From: Gemmatimonadaceae bacterium
GTDB lineage: Bacteria; Gemmatimonadota; Gemmatimonadetes; Gemmatimonadales; Gemmatimonadaceae
Direction: 5' to 3'
DNA: 64,000 bases
Assembly: GCA_035606695.1 (NCBI GenBank)
Contig: DATNEW010000012.1
Location: 1-64,000 of the forward strand
Part shown: one piece after another, positions 8,035 to 15,067 of the stretch
How positions within the stretch are numbered: the first letter of the stretch is position 1
How the letters are laid out: every line of letters begins with the position of its first letter
Made by a program: the position numbers and the translations under genes
Notes under the pieces: model-generated
The model's database searches: none
The model's input: the letters and a program-made list of their open reading frames with translations, nothing else
What the model was told of the DNA's origin: nothing

Positions 8035-8679
8035 CTATTCGGTGGGCTTGCTGCCGCCGGGTCCACGCAGCACGAGACCACGGGCGCGCGTCGTGGCCGC
8101 GGCCGCGGGATCGGCGCCATGATCGATGTCCGCGCGCACGTTGCGCTGGAACAGCGCGTACTCGGAATCCTTGAGGCCCGAGCGCGCGAGCTGCAGCACG
8201 AGATCGGTCGCGGTGGGAATGGGCACCTGCCTGCCGATCAGATCGGTAAGCACCGTGAGCGGCATCGTGAGGGCCCGCTTCCCGGACGCGTTGCGCAGGC
8301 GCGCGAGATCGCGCTCCGATACGCCGGCGTCGAGCGCGCTCGATGCCACCTTGATCTCGTCGGCGGTGGCGTTGGGCCCGAGCATTCGCTTGGCCAAGCC
8401 CATTCGGAGCATCGTTTGATGCACGGCGGACGTGATCTTGGTACCGTCGAATCCCTTCGCCGCGCCCTCGAGCGCCTTATCGACGAGCGGCGCGGTGGGG
8501 AGCTTGGCATGCCGCGCCGAATCAACGATCGCGTTCACGGCCGCGAAGGTCGGCTTGTCGAGGCGCGCGGCGAGGCGCGTATCCTGCGCGCCGGCGCGAT
8601 GACCAGCCACGAGAGCACCGAGAGCGACGATGAGCGCGAGGCGGCTTCGCGCCATGACGCTTCGCGCCATGGCGCTCAC
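8035..8679 (-). CDS. secreted alpha-helical protein of unknown function
   Basis: Up to 214 residues. A signal peptide (LALIVALGALVAGHRAGAQ) is followed by a helix-rich protein with repeated Ala/Asp segments (AIVDSARHAKLPTAPLVDKALEG, DEIKVASSALDAGVSERDLARL) and a C-terminal tail LVLRGPGGSKPTE. There are no catalytic motifs. GTG 8679 overlaps the upstream stop (GTGA). In-frame ATGs at 8670 and 8655 sit in a 12-bp duplication (ATGGCGCGAAGC twice), and 8655 gives the most normal signal peptide. It is third in an ECF sigma operon, so it is probably an envelope component of that stress response. Confidence 0.7.
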   Translation of the reverse strand: MSAMARSVMARSRLALIVALGALVAGHRAGAQDTRLAARLDKPTFAAVNAIVDSARHAKLPTAPLVDKALEGAAKGFDGTKITSAVHQTMLRMGLAKRMLGPNATADEIKVASSALDAGVSERDLARLRNASGKRALTMPLTVLTDLIGRQVPIPTATDLVLQLARSGLKDSEYALFQRNVRADIDHGADPAAAATTRARGLVLRGPGGSKPTE

Positions 8680-9239
8680 TTCTCTTCGACGACGATCGCC
8701 GAGTTCGCGACGCCGTAGTCGCTGTCGATGATCCGCGGCGCCATTGGATCAGCCACCCAAACGCTGTCGTCGACGATGAACGAATACCGATGATGCCCAA
8801 CGGGAACCGGGGCGGTCACTGACCACACGCCGCCGCCGCGATGCTGCGCCTGATACGCCGCGTGCTTCGGGTCCCAGCCGTTGAAGTCGCCAACCACGGC
8901 GACCTTCTTCGCATCCGGCGCCACGAGAACGAACTGGACGCGCTGTGACGGAGCGGCCTTCTTCGCCGGCATCAGCGCGTTCACGATGGGCCTGGCCACG
9001 CGATGCAAATCGACCGACGCGTGCGCGGCGCCGAGAATGGCGAACACCGCGATGGATGCCGCCAGGATGCCGTACGACAACGGCGTCATCGTGATCGTCT
9101 GGCGGCGCGGCGTCGTGAGCCGCGACCACAGGCCGAAGCGGCGATGTCGCGGCAGCCGGCGAACGGCCGCCATGACGCTCGCGTCGAACGACGCATCGAG
9201 ATGCACGTCGGCTTTCAGCTCGCGCGCAATCTCGTTCAT
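8676..9239 (-). CDS. membrane-anchored CBM48-type protein, probable partner of the ECF sigma factor
   Basis: 187 residues from ATG 9239. A GTG at 9275 is an alternative start overlapping the sigma gene. The cytoplasmic N-terminus (MNEIARELKADVHLDASFDASVMAAVRRL) is the kind of short helical head seen in anti-sigma proteins, but lacks the zinc motif. One membrane span follows (about 58-80, TPLSYGILAASIAVFAILG). The exported C-terminus is an isoamylase-N/AMPK-glycogen-binding-like beta sandwich (FVLVAPDAKKVAVVGDFNGWDP ... HHRYSFIVDDSVWVADP). The layout suggests that an external glycan or surface signal controls the sigma factor next to it. This is inference from architecture and position. Confidence 0.75.
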   Translation of the reverse strand: MNEIARELKADVHLDASFDASVMAAVRRLPRHRRFGLWSRLTTPRRQTITMTPLSYGILAASIAVFAILGAAHASVDLHRVARPIVNALMPAKKAAPSQRVQFVLVAPDAKKVAVVGDFNGWDPKHAAYQAQHRGGGVWSVTAPVPVGHHRYSFIVDDSVWVADPMAPRIIDSDYGVANSAIVVEEK

Positions 9240-9255
9240 TCTGAATTCGCCGTCG

Positions 9256-9804
9256 TCACGCACTATGCACCTCACTCAGCAGCTCTCGCAGGCGGTCGCA
9301 GGCGCGCATCACGCGCATCTTCAGCGCCGACACACCGACCCCCGTCAGCTGCGACATCTCGTCGTAGCCCATGTCTTCAACGTACTTCAACACGAACGCT
9401 TCACGCTGCTCGGGCCGCAATTGCTGCAACGCCCGATCGATCTCTTCTCGCCATGCCGACTGCTCGGCCGGATGGTCGTGCGCCGCCTCGAGCAACGCCA
9501 CTTCGTCGGCAACGAATGTCCGCGACCGACGACCCCGCCGGGCGCCGAGCGTCCGGCAGCGGTTGACCAGGATGCGGAACAGCCACGCGCCGAAACGCTC
9601 CGGATCCTCGCAGCGCGCCAGCGATCGGTAGGCCCGCATGAAGGCATCCTGCAAAGCCTCCTGCGCATCCTCCCGGTTCCCGAGCATGTGAACGGCGTAC
9701 CGCGCATACCGGTCGCGATACCGCTCGACCAGTACTCGGAATGCCTCCACATCGCCGCGTAAAACGCGGGCTACGACTGCTGCGTCTGCGCTAACGGCTT
9801 CCAC
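9256..9804 (-). CDS. ECF-type RNA polymerase sigma factor
   Basis: 182 residues. Region 2 is FRVLVERYRDRYARYAVHMLGNREDAQEALQDAFMRAYRSLARCEDPERFGAWLFRILVNRC. A charged linker follows, then region 4 LQQLRPEQREAFVLKYVEDMGYDEMSQLTGVGVSALKMRVMRACDRLRELL. The size and two-region make-up are those of RpoE-like ECF factors. It is the first gene of an operon with the CBM48-type membrane protein and a secreted helical protein, whose coding starts abut or overlap. No promoter consensus was identified for it. Confidence 0.93.
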   Translation of the reverse strand: MEAVSADAAVVARVLRGDVEAFRVLVERYRDRYARYAVHMLGNREDAQEALQDAFMRAYRSLARCEDPERFGAWLFRILVNRCRTLGARRGRRSRTFVADEVALLEAAHDHPAEQSAWREEIDRALQQLRPEQREAFVLKYVEDMGYDEMSQLTGVGVSALKMRVMRACDRLRELLSEVHSA

Positions 9805-9848
9805 GAGTGACAGACCTGGGGTATGTGGCTAGGGTCACAAGTCTTACC

Positions 9849-12053
9849 TCAACCGCCGTAAAACGTTCGTCTGCCCCTTGCCAAGTCCACCAAAAGCTCG
9901 GCCGGGGCGAATCGAGGCTGAAAACGGGCGTTCAAGTCCTCCAGTCTTTCTACGACGGTCGCCGCTCCAACGCTGTCCACATAGCGGAAGGGCCCGCCGC
10001 GGAACGGTGGAAAGCCGATCCCGAAGACGGCGCCGATGTCGCCGTCGCGCGCCGAACGAAGCACGTTCTCCTGCAAGCAGAGCGCGGCTTCGTTGACCAT
10101 CGCCAGGACGCAGCGCTCGACGATCTCCTCCGGCGGAACCTCGCGCCCGGGCGTCGCGGGAGCGGCGGCCGTCGTGCCGCGAATGATCTCGTAGATCGTT
10201 TCGTCGACGCCGCCTTTCTTGCCGTCCGGGCCGTAGCGATAGAAGCCCTTGCCGCCTTTGCGGCCCGTTCGTCCCGCGGCGACGACGCGACGCATCGCGT
10301 CGGCGGGCGCCATACGCGGACCGAACGCCTCGGCGAGCACCAACCCGACTTTGCCGCCGACGTCGATGCCGACTTCGTCGAGAAGCGTGATCGGTCCAAC
10401 GGGGAAACCGAAATCCTCGAGCGCGCGGTCGACGACGTCGATGGGGACGCCTTCGTCGAGGAGTCGGCCCGCCTCGTTCATGTATGCGGAGAGGGTGCGC
10501 GTCGTGTAGAAGCCTGGCCCGTCGTTCACGACGATCACCGTTTTGCCCAGGCGCTTGCCGTAGGCGACCGCCGTGACGATCGCCTCTGGCGCCGTCAGCG
10601 CGGTGGCGATGATCTCGAGCAGCGGCATGCGATGCACGGGCGAGAAGAAGTGCATGCCGAGCACGCGCTCCGGATGCGCGGCCGTCTCGGCGATTCGCGT
10701 GATGGGAATGGTGCTCGTGTTCGACGCGTAGATCGCGGATGGATCGATCGCCGGTTCCACTTCCTCGAGCACGCGATGCTTGAGCGCGAGATCCTCGAAG
10801 ACCGCCTCGATGACGAGATCGACGGACTCGAATCCCGAGTAGTCGATCGTGCCGCCGACGAGACTCATGTAGTCCTCGAGCTGCAGGCGCGTGATCTGCT
10901 TGCGCGTCAACCGCTCCTGCAGCACTGAGCGCACGGCGGCCAGGCCTTTGCCGATGCGCGCGTAGTCGGTGTCCTTGAGCCGCACGAGAGTGTTCTGCTG
11001 CACGGCGATCGACGCGATGCCGGCGCCCATGAATCCCGCACCGAGCACGCCGAGCTTCTCGACCGTGCGCGGCGGTGGGACGATCCGCGTCGTGTCGACG
11101 CCCGGATCCTTCTTGAGCGCATTGCTCGCGAAGAAGAGGAAGACGAGCTGCCGCGACACGTCGGTCATCGCCATCTCGCCGAAGAGGCGCGCTTCTTCGC
11201 GGAGGCCTTCGGCGAATCCGCGGGTGTATCCGACCTGCACGGCCTCGAGCGCGGCGAGCGGCGCGGGATAGTGGCCGTGCGTCTTGTCCATCACGCTCTC
11301 GCGCGCTTTGCGAAACACCACGCCGCGACCGAACGGATTGTGCTCGAGGAGAAGACTCGCGGCGCCGTGCGAGCCTCCACGCGGAGGCTTGAGCTCGCGC
11401 GATGCGAGCTTCCGCGCGCGATCGATGGCAATGTCGCGCAGGATGGCGGGATGCACCATCTCGTCCACGAGGCCCATCTGCAGCGCGCGCTTCGCGCGTA
11501 CGTTGCGGCCGGTGAGAATCATGTCGAGCGCGGCCTGGAGGCCGACGCGCCGCGGCAGTCGCTGCGTGCCGCCCATCCCTGGAATGACGCCGAGCTGCAC
11601 TTCCGGCAGCGCCAGCGTCGTTCGTGGATGGTCGGTCGCGATGCGGTAGCGGCAGGCCAGCGCCAGCTCGAGGCCGGCGCCCAGGCAGGCTCCATGGATC
11701 GCGGCGACGACGGGCGTGCGCAGCTGTTCCATTCGCTTCAGCAGATCTTGCCCGAGCCGGCTCACGCGCTCGGCGTCCGCGGCCGATTTGAATTCCTTGA
11801 ACTGCTCGATGTCGGCGCCCGCGATGAACGTATCGGGCTTGCCGGAGATCAATACTACTCCTTTAATGAGCGTATCCTCATCGACGCGCAGGACGATGCC
11901 TTCGAACTCGCCGACGAGGGCGGGGCTGAGCGTGTTCACGGCCTCGCCGGGTTTGTCGATGGTGACGACGAGGACGTCGTCTTCGAGCTGGGCGTTGAGC
12001 GCTGGGCGGGACTCGTCATGCGCGCTCCACCACCATCGCGTGCCCCATTCCAC
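9849..12053 (-). CDS. fadJ: fatty-acid oxidation complex alpha subunit (enoyl-CoA hydratase / 3-hydroxyacyl-CoA dehydrogenase)
   Basis: 734 residues. The N-terminal crotonase domain has GADIEQF, the oxyanion/catalytic segment HGACLGAGLELALACRYRIA and PEVQLGVIPGMGGTQRL with the second Glu. The middle Rossmann fold is LGVLGAGFMGAGIA. The catalytic His of the dehydrogenase is in GMHFFSPVHRMPLLEI, and the C-terminal helical domains follow (FPVGPITLLDEVGIDVGGKV). It hydrates and then oxidises acyl-CoA intermediates in beta-oxidation. The start is GTG 12053, the only usable start before the domain, and it overlaps the end of fadI by 38 nt. The two genes form the usual thiolase-hydratase operon. Assignment to fadJ rather than fadB rests on the fadI-like partner. 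Confidence 0.9.
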   Translation of the reverse strand: MEWGTRWWWSAHDESRPALNAQLEDDVLVVTIDKPGEAVNTLSPALVGEFEGIVLRVDEDTLIKGVVLISGKPDTFIAGADIEQFKEFKSAADAERVSRLGQDLLKRMEQLRTPVVAAIHGACLGAGLELALACRYRIATDHPRTTLALPEVQLGVIPGMGGTQRLPRRVGLQAALDMILTGRNVRAKRALQMGLVDEMVHPAILRDIAIDRARKLASRELKPPRGGSHGAASLLLEHNPFGRGVVFRKARESVMDKTHGHYPAPLAALEAVQVGYTRGFAEGLREEARLFGEMAMTDVSRQLVFLFFASNALKKDPGVDTTRIVPPPRTVEKLGVLGAGFMGAGIASIAVQQNTLVRLKDTDYARIGKGLAAVRSVLQERLTRKQITRLQLEDYMSLVGGTIDYSGFESVDLVIEAVFEDLALKHRVLEEVEPAIDPSAIYASNTSTIPITRIAETAAHPERVLGMHFFSPVHRMPLLEIIATALTAPEAIVTAVAYGKRLGKTVIVVNDGPGFYTTRTLSAYMNEAGRLLDEGVPIDVVDRALEDFGFPVGPITLLDEVGIDVGGKVGLVLAEAFGPRMAPADAMRRVVAAGRTGRKGGKGFYRYGPDGKKGGVDETIYEIIRGTTAAAPATPGREVPPEEIVERCVLAMVNEAALCLQENVLRSARDGDIGAVFGIGFPPFRGGPFRYVDSVGAATVVERLEDLNARFQPRFAPAELLVDLARGRRTFYGG

Positions 12054-13314
12054 CCGCGGCGCACACCGTCATGAGCCCGAACTGGCCGCCGCGACGATTC
12101 AGCTCGTTGCACAGCGTGGTGAGAATGCGTCCACCCGTCGCGCCGAACGGATGCCCGATCGCGATCGAACCACCCATCACGTTCAGCTTCGAGCGATCGA
12201 CCTCGCCCACCGGCTGCGTGAACCCCGCGCGCTCGGCCCACGCGCGCGACGTGAAGCCCTCGAGATTGCACAGCACCTGCGCCGCGAACGCTTCGTGCAT
12301 CTCGACGAGATCCATGTCGCCGAGTGAGAGGCCGGCGCGCCTGAGGGCGACCGGCGCCGCGAGCACGGGACCCATCAGCAACTGCTCGCCCGGATCGAGA
12401 GCGGCATAGGCGTACGAACGAACGTACGCCAAGGGCACATAGCCCAGCGCCTTCGCACGCGATTCGCTCATGAGCAGAACCGCGCTCGCGCCGTCCGTCA
12501 GCGGAGACGAATTACCGGCGGTCACACTACCGTAGCGTCGATCGAACACCGGCTTGAGCGATCGAAGCTGCTCGATCGACGTATCCGTGCGAATGCCGTT
12601 GTCGCTCGTCAACACATTGTCGTAGCGCGGCGGCGGATATACGGGCACGATCTCCGCCGTCAGCCGGCCGTCCTCGGTACCGACCGCCGCCATGCGATGC
12701 GATCGCAGCGCAAATTGATCCTGATCCTCACGCGCGATGTGATTGATCTTCGCCATCTTCTCGGCCGACTGTCCCATGGTTTCACCGGTCGACGGCTCGG
12801 CGATGGCGGGGGTGATCGGCACGAAATCCTTCGGGCGAATGGAGCCGACGATCTTGAGGCGCTGCGCGGCGCTCTTGGCGCGCGAGAGCGACACGAGCTT
12901 CTCCGACATGGATCGCGAGTGAAGGATCGGCACGTTGGAGAGCGATTCCGCCCCGCCGGCAATGATGATTTCATGATGGCCGAGCACGATCTGGTCGGCG
13001 GCGTCGGTGATGGCTTGATTCGCCGACGCGCACGCGCGACTGACCGAATATGCTTCGCAGCCCTTCGGCAGCATCGGCAGCAGCGAGACTTCGCGCGCGA
13101 TGTTCGGCGCGAGCACCGATGGCACGACCGTACCGTAGACGATCGCTTCCACGAGTTTTGCGTCGACGTTCGTTCGTTGAATCAGCTCGGCGACGGCGAG
13201 CTTCCCAAGCTCGATGGCACTCATGTGCTTGAGTGCGGAGCCGGCGCGCGCGAACGGCGTGCGCACGCCGGCGACGATCGCGACCCGTCCGCCGGGTCCG
13301 CCCAAGGATGGCAT
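12016..13314 (-). CDS. fadI: acetyl-CoA acyltransferase (3-ketoacyl-CoA thiolase)
   Basis: 432 residues from ATG 13314-13312. The thiolase fold begins with GRVAIVAGVRTPFARAGS. The nucleophile Cys is in VSRACASANQAI, the second active-site segment is GSIAIGHPFGATGGR, and the third ends TVCAAGGMGHAMVVER. EMHEAFAAQVLCN gives the conserved His/Asn region. It cleaves 3-ketoacyl-CoA to acetyl-CoA in the last step of beta-oxidation and forms a complex with FadJ, coded next. The longer open frame upstream (to 13947) is antisense to glpD and is not coding. Only about 36 bp separate it from the divergent glpD, so the two share a very compact promoter region. Confidence 0.9.
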   Translation of the reverse strand: MPSLGGPGGRVAIVAGVRTPFARAGSALKHMSAIELGKLAVAELIQRTNVDAKLVEAIVYGTVVPSVLAPNIAREVSLLPMLPKGCEAYSVSRACASANQAITDAADQIVLGHHEIIIAGGAESLSNVPILHSRSMSEKLVSLSRAKSAAQRLKIVGSIRPKDFVPITPAIAEPSTGETMGQSAEKMAKINHIAREDQDQFALRSHRMAAVGTEDGRLTAEIVPVYPPPRYDNVLTSDNGIRTDTSIEQLRSLKPVFDRRYGSVTAGNSSPLTDGASAVLLMSESRAKALGYVPLAYVRSYAYAALDPGEQLLMGPVLAAPVALRRAGLSLGDMDLVEMHEAFAAQVLCNLEGFTSRAWAERAGFTQPVGEVDRSKLNVMGGSIAIGHPFGATGGRILTTLCNELNRRGGQFGLMTVCAAGGMGHAMVVERA

Positions 13315-13350
13315 GTCTGGAAACTCGCTTAGCTTTGATCCAATGCAAGT

Positions 13351-14985
13351 GTGCGCGGGTTTTCGGTGAAGCGCGCCAAGTCGCTCGACGCGCTGCGCAG
13401 CCGGGCGTTCGACGTGCTCGTCGTCGGTGGCGGGATCACGGGATGCGGTATCGCCCGGGATGCCGCGCTGCGCGGGCTCTCGGTGGCGCTCGTCGAGAAG
13501 GATGACTTCGCGAGCGGCACCTCGAGCCGGTCGTCCCGGCTCGTGCACGGCGGCGTTCGCTATCTCGAGCATGGGCAGTTGCATCTGGTGTTCGAGTCGA
13601 GCGCGGAGCGGCGGCGGCTCCTGCGGCTCGCGCCGCATCTCGTGCGGGCGCTGGAGTTCACGTGGCCCGTGTACCGCGGCGCGCGCATTCCACGATGGAA
13701 GCTCGGCGCCGGGCTGATGCTGTACGACCTGCTGGCGTTGTTCCGCAACGTCGGGCGACACCGCCGGCTGAACGCCCGACAGGTGCTCGCGAACGAACCG
13801 ACGCTGCGTGCCGATGGGCTGCGCGGCGGGGCATCGTACTTCGACGCCGCGACGAACGATGCGCGCCTCACCCTGGCAAACGCCATCGCGGCGCAGGAAG
13901 CTGGCGCGGTCGTCGTCAATCACGCCGCGGTCACGGAGCTGCTGCACGAGGGCGATCGAATCGCGGGCGCCATTGTGCGTGACAAGCGGACCGGAAGCGT
14001 GTCGAGCGTGCGCGCGTCAGTCGTCGTCAATGCGACGGGACCCTGGAGCGATCGCGTTCGCGCGCTCGATGACGATACGGCGCACGCCGTCGTGCGCGGC
14101 AGCAAGGGCGTTCACATCGCGATCGCGCGCGATCGGATCGGCAATCGTCACGCGATCACGCTCCTGTCGCCGATCGACGGGCGCGTGTTTTTCGTCCTGC
14201 CCGCGGATTCGATGAGCATCGTCGGGACGACGGATACATTCACGTCCGCACCGCCGGACGAAGTGCGCGCGACGGCGGAAGACGTGAAGTATTTGATCGA
14301 TTCGGTCAACGCGTTCTTTCCCAACGCGCGACTCACATCGAACGACGTCTGTCGCGCCTGGGCGGGTATTCGTCCCCTGCTGCCGACGAACGGAAGCACA
14401 CCGGGATCGGTCTCGCGCGAGCACGCGATTACCTGGACGCCGCGCGGGCTCCTCAGCATCACCGGCGGCAAGTTGACGACCTACCGCGTGATGGCTTCCC
14501 AGGTCGTCGATGCGGTCGCCGAGCGATTGCGGCGGCCGTCGCGCCGGAATCTCACGCGTGATACGCCGCTTCCCGGCGGCGATTTCGCTTCATTCGACGT
14601 GCTGGCTGCGGACATCGCGCGCGCGACGAACGACGTCGATCTCGCGGCGCATCTCGCGACGGCCTATGGCAGCCGGTGGCGTGACGTATGGTCAGAGATC
14701 TCGAATGACGGCGCCGAACGGCTCGTTCCCGCCCTGCCCTATACGATCGGAGAAATGCGCTACTGCGTTCGGCGCGAGATGGCGATGACGATCGGCGATC
14801 TGCTCATGCGCCGCACGCATTTTGCCTTCGAGCTGTGCGGCTCGGACGCCGGTGACGTGCCCGCGCGCGTCGCGACCGCGATCGCGCCGCTGCTCGGTTG
14901 GAGCGCGGAAGACGAAGCGCGCGCGGTGCGCCAGTATCTCGAGACCGAAGTCCCACGCACGTTCACGATTGACGCGTCATCCTGA
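13351..14985 (+). CDS. glpD: aerobic glycerol-3-phosphate dehydrogenase
   Basis: 544 residues. The N-terminal FAD-binding motif is VLVVGGGITGCGIARDAALRGLSVALVEKDDFASGTSSRSSRLVHGGVRYLE, characteristic of GlpD. Further family segments are KGVHIAIARDRIG, FVLPADSMSIVGTTDT, and GIRPLLP followed by SITGGKLTTYRVMA. A C-terminal DAO_C domain (about 390-520) contains the MRYCVRREMAMTIGDLLMRRT segment. It oxidises glycerol-3-phosphate to dihydroxyacetone phosphate, passing electrons to quinone at the membrane. GTG 13351 is taken as start, with GTG 13366 possible. Its last three codons and stop (GCG TCA TCC TGA region) lie inside the repeat element that follows. Confidence 0.92.
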   Translation: MRGFSVKRAKSLDALRSRAFDVLVVGGGITGCGIARDAALRGLSVALVEKDDFASGTSSRSSRLVHGGVRYLEHGQLHLVFESSAERRRLLRLAPHLVRALEFTWPVYRGARIPRWKLGAGLMLYDLLALFRNVGRHRRLNARQVLANEPTLRADGLRGGASYFDAATNDARLTLANAIAAQEAGAVVVNHAAVTELLHEGDRIAGAIVRDKRTGSVSSVRASVVVNATGPWSDRVRALDDDTAHAVVRGSKGVHIAIARDRIGNRHAITLLSPIDGRVFFVLPADSMSIVGTTDTFTSAPPDEVRATAEDVKYLIDSVNAFFPNARLTSNDVCRAWAGIRPLLPTNGSTPGSVSREHAITWTPRGLLSITGGKLTTYRVMASQVVDAVAERLRRPSRRNLTRDTPLPGGDFASFDVLAADIARATNDVDLAAHLATAYGSRWRDVWSEISNDGAERLVPALPYTIGEMRYCVRREMAMTIGDLLMRRTHFAFELCGSDAGDVPARVATAIAPLLGWSAEDEARAVRQYLETEVPRTFTIDASS

Positions 14986-15054
14986 GGCGCGTAGCGCCGA
15001 AAGGATCTCATCCCCATCCATGCGGATGAGATCCTTCGCTTCGCTCAGGATGAC
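14976..15054. repeat. REP-like inverted repeat between convergent glpD and ADOP genes
   Basis: Left arm GTCATCCTGAGGCGCGTAGC ... AAGGATCTCATCC and right arm GGATGAGATCCTT ... CGCTCAGGATGAC pair over about 35 bp around a short loop near 15017. It matches the widespread bacterial intergenic motif GTCATCCTGAGCGAAGCGAAGGATCT. The left arm supplies the glpD stop codon. It probably ends transcription from both sides, although there is no U-tract. A truncated arm of the same motif occurs at 29915-29928. Confidence 0.8.
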
Positions 15055-15067
15055 AGCGTAGTCACCA

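Noticed and set aside
9807-10928. 373-codon plus-strand open frame
   Set aside because: Antisense of fadJ; no start signal and a composition typical of a shadow frame.
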